64,000 nucleotides of DNA from Cristatella mucedo (GCA_009760855.2 WPIO01000099.1:565501-629500), one strand, 5' to 3'. Positions 19,915-30,231 are shown, counted from the first letter of the stretch. Made by a program: numbers and translations. Notes: generated by a model from the sequence alone, not told the origin.

Positions 19915-20659
19915 ATATTTTAGTAAGGAACTCTGAAAACTCCTCTATAAACAAGTTTAGACAGCCAGGAGGCCGGTATATCGCAACGGTGAGAGGCATT
20001 GTCTTTGATGAAGACCTGATAGCAACCGATTCAAACGATGACCCATGCGAGAAACTGCACATTTTATAGCCAAACGATTCGCGAACAACAATTGCAACCC
20101 CGCCACCAACCTTGTCACAACGCATGGACTGATAGAATGAGAACCCGGGTGGGGTGGTCTCGGAAATACCGCTACTGGAACAAGGCGTCATCCAGGTTTC
20201 GGTAAGCAGAAATGCATCTAGCTTCTCCTGGACCACCTGATCGCGAATAAGTAACCCCTTGGTTTTTAGCGAGCGGACATTTATTAGGCGGAATTTAAGA
20301 GGCTGTCCAACAACTGGGCGATGGCGATGAAGTGGCTCGTATTCTCTACCGTTTGCGTCCGGCCCGGCGGACGCTGGCTCTTCGAATTTGAATTGGACCT
20401 TGGTAACGGCCGTCGGACGACGTTTCACAACAGGCTGGGCAACAGCGGGTGGGCTACTACCGCAACAAATACTATTCAGCGCTTTAAACTTACGAGTCGA
20501 AGGTTTGATAGCCGAGCTGTTGATAGGGCGAACGCAGGATGCAGGAAGGTTCTCACTGACCCGCCGGAGAAGGCCCACCGGGAGGTATCGACTAATGGTG
20601 ACATCGCATCTTATGCTAAGCAGGTCCTGTTTTGTGTAGCATATCCGAGGACAGCTCAT
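19868..20659 (-). pseudogene. LINE-A N-terminal and APE-endonuclease frame
   Basis: 263 codons. After a basic N-terminal segment come LINVRSLKTKGLLIRDQVVQ, the LLTETWM motif (catalytic Glu) and GGGVAIVVRESF, all standard for L2/CR1 APE-like endonucleases. It goes out of frame at about 19910 because of a 14-bp deletion relative to copy A8. It would be the N-terminal third of a single ORF of roughly 1,100 residues. Confidence 0.85.
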
Positions 20660-22163
20660 AAATAGTCACAGCGAAGATAGCAGCGGAATACCCGAAGGTA
20701 TTACGGAGAAATCAAGTTAAGGTCCAAACTGATAATGTTGCAAGTAAACTAGTTTCTTTCATTGTCCCTGGTGAACAACAAACGTGTTATGTTCTATCTG
20801 ATGGTTATCTTTTACTTGAAGGAAGAGTTGGAAGTAAACCTGCAAATGCTTCTGATTCACCTACTGCACTTAAAAGAACACTTGCAGCTGGACTAGTTAA
20901 CAATGCCGGCGCTTGGTTATTTCGTAGCATGAGAATTAGACTTGGCACTGAAGAAATTGAAAGTCTTCCATTGAAAGAAGCAGTCGGAAGTGTTTCAACA
21001 CTTATGGGTCTTCTATGCTATCCAAATGATTATAATAGAACTGAAGGACCTGCAACTGGATGGAAAAAGGATGAAGCAAATGCGTTGGATGATATGAATA
21101 CAGGTCTTGGATTATATACTAGTCCTAATGCCTCTACCGCAGCAACTTCAAACATTGGTTTCATGTATAGAAGAGTCTTATAAACAATATTGTTGAAGTA
21201 GAAGCAGAGGTTGGAACATTTAGTATTGCACTTCCTCTAGCAAGACTTTCTGGTTTTTGTCCCGATATGAATAAAATTCTTTATAATATTCCTTTTACTC
21301 TAGAAATGACACGTGTTGGAGGAGATGATAGAAACTTTATCTTGAGTGGGGATTCAGCAGCAGCTGGAACTACAAACAATACTATTACAACTAGAGGAAC
21401 TGTTGGTGGTGCAAATGATTGTGGCTACACTACTTTCAGAGTTGCTATGTCAAAAATGATACTAGTCGTTCCTTGTGTAACACCAAAAGAAAGCATACAA
21501 AGAGCACTTGCTGATACCTCAAGTGAAAGATCTAAAAAAAAATTAGACTTAATTACAGAGTTAGACGTTAGGGAAACATTACTATAACTGCTCTTAAGCA
21601 ACTAGATTCATCAAAACTCTATCAGTTCAAAATAATATTGATAAAGCTAAATGGTTGATTTTTGCTGCACAAGCCATCAATAAATATGATAGTTACACTG
21701 GTAATCCTTGTACTTACAATTATTGTGATATTAAAAGTGTTAGTGTACTTGCTAATGGATCTAAACAATATCCTGCTGTTCCAAGATCAAGTGAGCCTAA
21801 AAAAGGAAAGTGTGCTCCAGCATATATGGATTTCACAACTTTTAGAAAACAATATCTTGGTCTTAATGAAGTTACTGAACCAGTTGATGTTACTTGTCCT
21901 GAATGGATTTCACTTTACCCAATTCACGTTATTGATTTGCAATACAATGATGAACCTCTTAGACTAACTACAAGACTTGATGTAACTATTGAATTCAATA
22001 GCAATGCTATTCCTGCTAGTGGTATTCTTGTTCACTGCTTAACCATTTGTGAGAACACTGCAGAACTAACTTCAAATGTAAGTGGCGCTAATTTCACATG
22101 CAGTAAGGGTAATATGGCTTACGAAGGAAAAGATTTTTAATAAAATTATAATAACTAAATATA

Positions 22164-22992
22164 ATGCAAAAAAAACAAATTGTATTCAAGGAATTGATGA
22201 GTGGAAGAGAGCTATGAGTCTAAATATAGGTTGATCGGAAGTGTATTCTGTGTTAGGAAATGATATGTTTTTTGGTTCACAAATTGATTGTGATGTAGAA
22301 CTAATTGCTAATAGAAAACTTAAAAAAATATATTTCTAATTCCCAACCTATGCAATTTACACAAATGTTATTTGGTAAAGTGTTTGAACCAATAGCTGCA
22401 AAATATTTAGAAATGAAATTAAATAGAACTATTCAGAATTCGAATGAGTGTTTTACTAGTGATGGTGTGTATAGATACTCTCCAGATGGGATTATAGATG
22501 AGGACACTCTAATAGAAATAAAATGTTTATGGAGTAGAAGTATAGTTGAAGATTTAATATCAAAACAATATCTTGCACAATGCTTACTTGGTTTACATGT
22601 ATTACAATTAAGTAGATGTTTCTATTCAGAATTTAAGATATTCGTTCCTGGATTGAATTGTCATGATATACCTAAAGATTGTGTTGCTGCTGAAACAGTA
22701 AGATTAATGACAGATTATATTTTGATATGCCGATAAGAGAGCCATTGTTTATGTATTTACTTAAAGAGGAGAAATACTTTGATTTAGAATTTGATATAAT
22801 AATTTATTATGGTAGATTTAACAACAAAAAGAGGTTTGGTTATGACACTAAATATTATATAAAAAAGTAGAGATACAAGTTGTTGAGGAGGAAGATACAT
22901 TTAGATTTGTAAAAATAGTTCCTGTAATTAGAGAAATATTAGATAGAAGTAAAAAATTGATTAATGAATATATAGAAAATATCCAAGTTTAA
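22164..22992 (+). pseudogene. YqaJ-like PD-(D/E)XK exonuclease
   Basis: Starts soon after the capsid stop (ATATAATG, a weak motif). Coding traces change frame near 22195 and 22320. They carry an N-terminal DEWKRAMS region and FFGSQIDCDVE, then the nuclease core SPDGIIDEDTLIEIKC, with KQYLAQCLLGLHVLQL and CFYSEFKI after it. This is the pattern of YqaJ/lambda-exonuclease-type viral recombinases (PD...ExK...QxxxQ). The C-terminal region has further breaks near 22735 and 22865 and ends at TAA 22990-22992. It overlaps the start of fibre 1. Its role would be DNA recombination or end processing. Confidence 0.7.
22970..22978 (+). promoter_or_regulatory. Viral start motif inside the exonuclease 3' end
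   Basis: ATATAGAAA lies within the last codons of the exonuclease gene. The triplet in start position (22979-22981) is ATA rather than ATG. Confidence 0.45.
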
Positions 22993-23813
22993 TTCAACTG
23001 ACTATGTTTCAAAAATTAATGGATATCTGCTATCTGATTTGAATGCAAATGAAAATTGAATTGTTAACTTATCTAACCCAATTAATAAAATAAATAAATC
23101 CTAGCTGATTAAACAGCCTCTTTTTGTATAGCGACAGAAGAGCCTTTACGGCTATCACCACCGCTTGCAGTGGCGATAAAGAATCGCCCACCGCAGGAAT
23201 CGAACCCACAACCACGGGACCGAGGTCGTGAAAGCAACCGCCTTACGACTTTGATTTAGTAACAAAATCTTATGCTGATTCTAAATCTGTTGTTAATACA
23301 GGAACAACACTTAATCTTGGTGGTAAAACAATTACTAATCTTGGAGCAGGTGTTAATCCCACAGATGCTGTTAATGTTAGTCAAGTAAGTAATTATTTTA
23401 AAAAGACTTATGATACAATTACTGGAGATTTAAACATGAATAGCTTTGCTATAACATCTACTTATTGTAATTCAGGTAATGGAAAGCCAGTAGTATTAAA
23501 TGATGATTATTGTGTTACATATGGTGGAATGAAACGAGATATATTATTGAAAGGATTTCCTTCAACAACAAATATTGACATGGGAGGATATTCAATAACA
23601 AACGTTGCAAATCCTGCTAATCCTCTTGATGTTGCGACTAAATCTTATGTAGATAAAACAGTTAAAAAAATAACAGAAGTACTAGCTCTATCAGTGGATC
23701 TCAATGCAAAGAACTCAATACTTAATCTATCAACACCTTATTCATGGACAAACAAAACTGCTCCACCTATTATGATATTAAATGTTACGTTTACCTTTAA
23801 GAAGAGGGAATAG
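22979..23813 (+). pseudogene. Viral fibre-like protein 1 with phage tail-fibre type repeats
   Basis: The start position reads ATA, so the initiator appears lost. At least three repeat units are visible: IVNLSNPINK (then SINE-1) with DLVTKSYADS after it, ITNLGAGVNPTDAVNVSQVS, and MGGYSITNVANPANPLDVAT followed by KSYVDK. This is the trimeric phage-fibre pattern also seen in cnidarian Polinton proteins. An in-frame TGA lies near 23059, and SINE-1 interrupts at 23085-23250. The rest is open to TAG 23811-23813. It was probably a host-attachment appendage. It is related to fibre 2 at 7141-8183. Confidence 0.6.
23085..23250 (-). mobile_element. SINE-1 copy inserted in fibre 1
   Basis: Reverse-oriented copy. 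Sense order: head with B box GGGTTCGATTCCTGC, then the TGGTGATAGCCGTAAAGGCTC body and GAGGCTGTTTAATCAGCTAGG, then an (ATTT)n tail. It is slightly 5'-truncated. It splits the first repeat of the fibre gene. Confidence 0.8.
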
Positions 23814-23842
23814 TTTTGATATTGAACAAATAGCTTCATGGT

Positions 23843-24154
23843 CTAGGCAATGATGTAATAGAGTATAGCAACATTTTTTTTTAAGTGTTTCTTAACTAAT
23901 GAATATAATTTAGTTGGTCTCTCTTTCTTAAATGAGTTAGTATTTATGTTACAGTAAGAACAAATTATTATTGCATCATTACGCATAAGACTAGAATCAA
24001 ATTCTGTTTCATTCATATCTTTATCACGTATATCACAACGTATCTCATATTTTCTTTTTGATCTCTTTATTTCTTGATGACAGTAACGATGTTTTCCTCC
24101 TACATAATCAGTTTCATTAAATGTATTTTAACATGTTTCACAAAATATTTCCAT
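23843..24154 (-). pseudogene. Small Cys-rich, probably zinc-binding viral protein
   Basis: The minus-strand ATG at 24154 shares a 10-bp divergent region with the integrase start. The frame begins MEIFCETC, has one in-frame TAA directly after it, and then stays open for about 95 codons to TAG 23843-23845. A later IICSYCNINTNSF gives a second CxxC. Two CxxC knuckles suggest a zinc-binding fold. The start MEI(Y/F)C resembles the zinc-ribbon protein at 12879. A regulatory role is possible but unproven. Confidence 0.5.
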
Positions 24155-24164
24155 GCTCTATAGA
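24155..24164. promoter_or_regulatory. 10-bp divergent viral promoter with CTATAG palindrome
   Basis: GCTCTATAGA is all that separates the minus-strand ATG (24154) from the integrase ATG (24165). CTATAG is palindromic, so each gene sees TATAG within 3-5 bp of its start. Confidence 0.65.
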
Positions 24165-24945
24165 ATGTCGTTTTTAAGTCTAAATGAAAGAAAAAAGAAG
24201 GCAAATTCAATCCTGACTCAGATATAAGTCAACCATTCAAACCAAGACCTAAGAATATTCCACAAGGTTTCTTCAATATTGTTTAGCCTAATGAAAATCG
24301 GCAAGCAGACATTTTGTAAATGCCTAATGATTCTGGATATAAATATGCACTTAGTGCTATTGATGTTGCTAGTAGATAAAAAGATTCAAGACCACTTAAA
24401 ACAAAGTCTTCTAAAGAATTAACAACAGCAATAATAGATATGTACAATAAAGTTCCTTTGAAATGGCCAAAGAAAATGACAGTTGATCCAGGATCAGAGT
24501 TTAAAGGAGAGTTTTCTAAAGAAATGAAAAAACATGAAACACAAATTATTGAAGGTACTAGTAAAAAGAGTGTTGCATTAGCTGAAAGAATGAATAGAAC
24601 AGTTGCTGAGAGAGCATTTATTGCTCAGTATGAAAAAGAAATAGAAAGTATCAATAAAGGAGAATATACTAGAAACAGAGTGTGGATTGATAATTTACCA
24701 AAAAAGATTATTGATTATCTAAATGATAGTGTTACGAAAGCAATAGGTGAAAAACCTATTTAAGCGATAAAAAAAGAAAAATTAAAACTAAAGAAAACAA
24801 AATATCATAGAAAAGTAGGAGAACAAGAACCGTTATTAGAACTTGGAACAGCTGTTAGATATTTATTAGATTTATTAGAAAGGTGGAGGAGAAGATGAAA
24901 GGAGAAGAAGAGCTACAGATGCGATATGGAGTTTAACTAAACATA

Positions 24946-26955
24946 ATAAACCATCTCCTCAACCGTTCCCAGATTGGCTCCTTACCTGATGATCCTAATG
25001 ATGATCTAGCCGATCACTTCTCTCGATTCTTTGTGCAGAAGATAGACAAGATCAGGGAATCCATCCCTGCGATGACAACCTCCCCACTAGAATGCTGTTC
25101 CTCGGTTCCTGGCTGCACCTCAATGTCTGCATTTAAGCAGGTCACTAGTGATCTAGTCCTAAAGTTCGTATCTCAATCGAAAAAGACAACAAGTCCTCTG
25201 GACCCTACTCCCACTGTCCTGCTCCTACGTTGCATTGATCTGCTGCTGCCATGCATAACTAACATAATTAATATGTCATTAGCCTCAGGTCATGTCCCAG
25301 CACCTTTCAAAAAAGCTGTAGTCTGGCCACTTCTCAAGAAAACTACACTTGACCAAGAGAACTTGAGCAACTACCGCCCAGTTTCCCTTCTACCATTCCT
25401 ATCAAAGACACTCGAATGGGTCGTGGCGGACCAGCTGAACTCGTATATCGAAACCTCACACCTTGCTAGTGAGTTCCAGTCTGGCTTTAGAGCTAATCAC
25501 TCCACAGAGTCAGCATTGCTTCGGGTATACAACGACCTACTTAGGAATGCAGACATGGGTAGAGTGTCTTTGCTTGTTTTGCTTGATCTTTCGGCAGCTT
25601 TTGATGCCATCGATCACAAAGTTCTTCTGGAGTGCCTCTCATCTCGCCTGGGCAGCACTGGCACTGCTCTGCAGTGGTTCAGGTCCTATCTCAGTGGGAG
25701 ACTCCAGAATATTGACGCGAATGGACGAAGATCATGTGAGGTACCTCTGAAATATGGAGTACCTCAGGGCTCAGTGCCAGGTCCGGTTATTTTCACGGTT
25801 TATACTCTGCCTCTTGCTGATGTGATTGCCAAGCACAATCTAGGCTTTCACTTCTATGCAGATGACACTCAGTTGTACCTTTGCTTTGATCCCTCCCAGC
25901 CTTCGAGCACCTCAAATTCTCTAAACTCACTAGCTGCATGCATTGATGACATCCGCACATGGATGGCAGCAAATTTTCTAAAACTTACCGATGATAAAAC
26001 TAACTTACTAGTTATGGGCAAACCCAGTGTGATCCAGAGATTGGAAAGGCTGACTCTCAAAATTGGCTCTGCCAGCATATCTCCAGTTGAATCAGCTCGA
26101 AATCTAGGTGTCATATTTCAAAGCGACCTCTCGTTAGACGACCATATCAGCTCCACAGTCAAATCTGCCTATTTTCAGCTTCATAACATTGCTAAAATTC
26201 GGGCTTGTTTAGATAAAGATACCACGTCCAAGTTGGTCCATGCATTCGTGACATCCCGTCTGGACTTCTGCAACTCACTGCTTACTGGCCTACCAGCATG
26301 TGCGATCAGGCGATTGCAGCTGGTGCAAAACTCTGCAGCTAGGCTTGTCTGTCGTGATCGTCGCAGTTGCCACATTACTCCACTTCTCGCCGACCTGCAC
26401 TGGCTACCAGTCAAGCAACGGATTGACTTCAAGGTTTTGTCGCCCACTTTTAGGTCCCTTCATTCAATGGCTCCAGCCTATCTGTCAGATATACTACCCC
26501 ATCAGGCTAAGCATCGTACCACCTGCTTTTCGGAATCCAACAGTCTAGAAATACCTCATACGAACCTTAAATCCTTTGGAGACCGTGCATTTAGTTCGTA
26601 TGCTCCCAAAGCCTGGAACTCCCTCCCGACCTGCGTCAGAACATCCCCTGACCTGACCACATTTAAAAGGAACCTAAAAACAAACCCATTTAGGACAGCA
26701 TTTAGTGGGTCCCTGTGATTCGTCCTTGATGTGCTTATGAGTGCTGACACTGTGCATGCTGCCACTAACCACATTTGCATGCTGACCCTGTGCATGTCAC
26801 CCCTAACTATATTATTCATTTCGTTTGTTTTTTTCAAGCATGATTTTACTTACCATTCAATGGCATTTCACTTTACAGCAAATGTAAAGCGCCTAGAGGG
26901 AGATTAAGTTCTTTGAGGGCGCTTTATCAAGTGAATTCTTATTATTATTATTATA
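24946..26955 (+). mobile_element. LINE family B copy B3, 5'-truncated, long
   Basis: Forward-oriented, about 2 kb, inserted in the integrase C-terminal region. It ends in TAAAGCGCCTAGAGGGAGATT...GGGCGCTTTATCAAGTG and an ATT repeat. It contains one long RT frame (25033-26718). It is the best-preserved family B coding copy in the window. Confidence 0.9.
25033..26718 (+). pseudogene. LINE-B reverse transcriptase frame, intact over 561 codons
   Basis: RT blocks in order: [70 protein letters not shown] (catalytic Asp pair intact) and LRNLGVIF-like blocks, then the C-terminal domain ending in FSGSL. The endonuclease half is missing through 5' truncation. L2/CR1-type by motif style. Confidence 0.85.
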
Positions 26956-27045
26956 TTGTTAGAATAATGGGATTGAAATAGCAAGCTGTTAAATATTGGG
27001 TAAATGATGTTAAAAGAAGTTTTGTTAGAGAGGAGTTGCAAGTTG

Positions 27046-27372
27046 CTAAGCCTTAGAAGCGTCTGGACTTTCTAATGGTTCAATTAATATTTCATCAAAT
27101 TCTTTTTATTTACTTTACCATCGTCTAATGCATCTAATATCTTTGAAATTAAACTATGATTTGCTTGAAGAGTAGATCTTTTCCTTCCATCAATTTATGA
27201 TATTGGAATATCTATTGAAATTATCTTTGTTGATAAAGCACCTAATACTGTTACTACGTGAGAAAGCTCCTCATGTTTTTTAATGTAAGTACTGGTTACT
27301 GTGATTGCAAGAGATAGTAAGATACCTATAAAGATACCTATAATAAATAAGATACATATAATTGAAAAACAT
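27046..27372 (-). pseudogene. Small membrane-anchored viral protein, last gene of the element
   Basis: Its stop (27046-27048) overlaps the integrase end by 11 bp, tail to tail, at the palindrome CTAAGCCTTAG. The N-terminal region has one strong membrane segment (CILFIIGIFIGILLSLAIT) followed by a hydrophilic domain (TSTYIKKHEELSHVVTVLG...). An in-frame TAA lies near 27197 and a frameshift near 27100. The start is uncertain: an ATG at 27372 is out of frame by an indel. One transmembrane helix plus a cytoplasmic-like tail. Function unknown. Confidence 0.45.
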
Positions 27373-27899
27373 ATTTAACTCTTATTAATTTAGCTAAGCA
27401 ACCTTTAGTCCAACTGGATAAATTCACGCGGTGAAACAGTAAAAACGAACTATATGAAATATCTTTATACGAAAGCTAGTGAAAAATGATGGTTATATTT
27501 GTGTCAGTACACCTATTACTACAACTTGTGGCCTTTTAAATCAGTAACGATTTCAGTGTTGACCGAAGCTGCAAACGGCTCTCAAACAAAAAACCTGATT
27601 AACTGTTTATCTCGTTTACCGTTGAGGCGTTTGCGGTCGATATTTTTCGGTACGTCATCACGTGCCTTAACTTTTTAGCCTGTTCCTTTAAAAAAAAAAA
27701 AATTTTAGATGTCAGCGTTCGTTGTGAGACAATCCTCGTTTGAACACCAGCCTGCTTGCATAGTTATAAAAATATTGACACACAAAATCTAGCGCTCAAA
27801 AACTCTTTATAGTCTACTCTAGAATAATTTAACATCATTGAGTAAAAAAAAGCTCATCGGAAGCGAAGATATCTCGGGATCAAGAGGAGATAATAATAA
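27373..27899. other. Right flank of the viral element, no gene seen
   Basis: AT-rich at first, then closer to host composition from about 27430. No open frame, terminal inverted repeat or target duplication could be matched to the left end, because the left end itself is truncated. A poly-A run lies at about 27691-27702. Confidence 0.4.
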
Positions 27900-28506
27900 A
27901 AATTGTAATAATACAGTTGATAAAGCTCCCTCAGAGAACTTAATCTCATTCTAGGCACATTACATTTGCTGCTAAAGAAACACGATCGAATGGTGAGTAC
28001 TATCGTGCTTGATAAGCAACATTAATAACGCGGTTAGGGTGGCGTGCTCAGGGTCAGCATGGAAATCTGGTGAGTGGCAGCATGCACAGTGTCAGCACGC
28101 ATAAGGACACGAAGGACGAATCATAGGGACCCACTAAGTAATATCCTAAATAGGTGTAACTTCAATTTCTTTTTTATTGTGGTCAAGTCAAGGGATGTTG
28201 ACTCGCACGTCGGGAGTGAGTTATTGGCTTTAGGAGCATACGAACTAGATGCACGGTCTCCAAAGGATTCGAGGTTTGTACGAGTTATAAGTAAACAGTT
28301 TACGAAATTATGGTGGTACAAAGCTTGGCCTGGTTGGGGAGTAGATGTGATAGGTAACAATAGCGAAAAAATAAAATGAACCAAGAGTGAGCGACAGTAC
28401 CTTAAAGTAGATGCGTTGCTTGAATGATAGCCGGTCGGCGAGAAGTGGTGTGATATTTCAACTTCGGTGCTCGCGCCCGACAAGCCTAACAGCAGAGTTT
28501 TGCCAG
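27900..28506 (-). mobile_element. LINE-B copy B4
   Basis: Reverse-oriented 3' part of family B with a degenerate tail and stem-loop at 27915-27965 (AAAGCTCC...). It is diverged from B3 and has many indels. It abuts copy B5 head to head at about 28506. Confidence 0.8.
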
Positions 28507-30095
28507 TACGCACTTTAGCAACTACCGCCCAGTCTCCTTTCTACCTTTCCTATCAAAGACACTGGAACGGGTCGTGGCGGACCAGCTGAACTCATATATC
28601 GAAACCTCAAACCTTGCTAGTAAGTTCCAGTCTGGCTTTAGAACTAATCACTCCACAGAGTCAACATTGCTTCGGGTATACGACGACCTACTTGGGAATG
28701 CAGACATGGGTAGAGATTCTCTGCTTGTTTTGGTCGATCTTTCGACAGCTTTTGATACCATCGATCGCAAAGTTCTTCTAGAGTGCCTCTCATATCACCT
28801 GGGCATCACTGGCACAGCTCTGCAATGGTTCAGGTCCTATCTCAGTGAGAGACTCCAGAGTATTGACGTGAATGGACAAAGATCATCTGAGGTACCTCTG
28901 AAATATTGGGTACCTCAGGGCTCCGTGCTAGGTCCGGTTCTTTTCACGGTGTATACTCTCCCTCTTGTTGATCTGATTGCCAGGCACAATCTAGGCTTTC
29001 ACTTCTATGCGGATCACACTCAGTTGTACCTTTGCTTTGATCCCTCCCAGCCTTCGAGCACCTCAAATTCTTTCAACTCACTTGCTGCATGTATTCATGA
29101 CATCCGCACATGGGTGGCAGCAAATTTTCTAAACCTAAACGATGATAAAACCAACTTACTAGTTATGGCTAAACCCAGTGTGATTCACAAATTGGAAAGG
29201 CTGACGCTCAAAACTGGCTCTGCCAGAATCTCTCCTCTTGAATCAGCTCGAAATCTAGGTGTCATATTCCAAAGCGACCTCTCGTTAGACGACCATATCA
29301 GCTCCACAGTCAAATCTGCCTATTTTCAGCTTCATAACATTGCTAAAATTCGGGCTTGTTTAGATAAAGATACCACGTCCAAGTTGGTCCATGCATTCGT
29401 GACATCCCGTCTGGACTTCTGCAACTCACTGCTTACTGGCCTACCAGCATGTGCGATCAGGCGATTGCAGCTGGTGCAAAACTCTGCAGCTAGGCTTGTC
29501 TGTCGTGAGCGTCGCAGTTGCCACATTACTCCACTTCTCGCCGACCTGCACTGGCTACCAGTCAAGCAACGGATTGACTTCAAGGTTTTGTCGCACACTT
29601 TTAGGTCCCTTCATTCTATGGCTCCAGCCTATCTCTCCGACATACTCCCCATTAGGCCAAGCATCATACCACACGCTTTTCAGAATCCAACAGTCTAGAA
29701 ATACCTGGTACAAACCTTAAATCCTTTGGAGACCGTGCATTTAGTTCGTATGCTCCAAAGCCTGGAACTCCCTCCCGACCTGCGTCAGAACATCCCCTGA
29801 CCTGACCACATTTAAAAGGAACATAAAAACACACCTATTTAGGACAGCATTTAGTGGGTCCCTGTGATTCGTCCTTGATGTGCTTATGCGTGCTGACACT
29901 GTGCATGCTGCCACTAACCACATTTGCATGCTAACCTTGTGCATGTCACCCCTAACCATGTTATTCATTTTGCTTGTTTGTCAAGCATGATTTTACTTAC
30001 CATTCAATTGCATTTCCCTTTGCAGCAAATGTAAAGCGCCTAGACAGAGATTAAGTTTTCTGAGGGCGCTTTATCAAGTACATTATTATTATTAT
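28507..30095 (+). mobile_element. LINE-B copy B5
   Basis: Forward-oriented. An RT frame runs from 28574 to 29698 (374 codons: [20 protein letters not shown]... ), with the catalytic motif mutated to YADHTQLY. A small deletion near 29650 ends the frame. The 3' stem-loop and ATT tail are at 30030-30095. Confidence 0.9.
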
Positions 30096-30231
30096 TTGTT
30101 GCGTGAGACGAAGTCTGTTTGCTACCTAATCCGTACCAAAAGCCGCTTAGGCTGTGAGTGTGCTATACAAAACTCTCCTGCGTAACACCCACATGGTCTT
30201 TGTGACTTTGTGGAGTTACAGACGGCGATCA
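30096..30231 (+). mobile_element. LINE-A 3' fragment A4
   Basis: TTGTTGCGTGAGACGAAGTCTG... to GGAGTTACAGACGGCGATC, matching the 3' end of family A. It directly follows the tail of B5. Confidence 0.85.

Larger units (their letters stand above)
17298..20710 (-). mobile_element. LINE family A copy A3, near full length
   Basis: A 3.4-kb L2/CR1-type LINE, reverse-oriented, inserted in the capsid gene. ATCAAGT occurs at 17291-17297 and at 20711-20717 as a 7-bp target duplication. It encodes an APE endonuclease and a reverse transcriptase. Compared with copy A8 it lacks 14 bp (TAACGGCCTTTCAC region) near 19905, which shifts the frame between the two domains. It is the best representative of family A in the window. 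Confidence 0.9.
17201..22140 (+). pseudogene. Double-jelly-roll major capsid protein, split by a LINE
   Basis: The start is at the motif-marked ATG (MASAPIDSILELGDPEFPDY). The frame reaches a TGA at about 17297, next to the LINE-A copy (17298-20710). Coding resumes after the LINE and runs to TAA 22138-22140, about 510 codons in total, a usual size for the family. Family-typical blocks are FSIALPLARLSGFCPDMNKI followed by a TLEMTRVGGDDRNF segment, the KMILVVPCVTP block, and the C-terminal WLIFAAQAINKY and YPIHVIDLQYNDEPLR stretches. Frameshifts lie near 21183, 21580 and 21640. The protein built the icosahedral shell in the intact virus. Confidence 0.8.
24165..27056 (+). pseudogene. Retroviral-type (rve) integrase of the Polinton type, split by a LINE
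   Basis: The ATG follows CTCTATAGA. The first part changes frame near 24215 and has in-frame stops near 24285, 24315 and 24380. The rve core is recognisable: a QADIL block (first Asp), SGYKYALSAIDVASR, VDPGSEFKGEF (second Asp) and ALAERMNRTVAER (Glu), with about 32 residues between the last two. The C-terminal ATDAIWSL region runs into LINE B3 at about 24946. After the LINE, a frame with one in-frame TAG ends at TAG 27054-27056. In relatives the enzyme inserts viral DNA into the host genome. Confidence 0.8.

Noticed and set aside
27900-30095. Twin-priming inversion of a single LINE-B copy
   Set aside because: Both oppositely oriented parts have their own 3' tail and overlap in content, so they are two copies.
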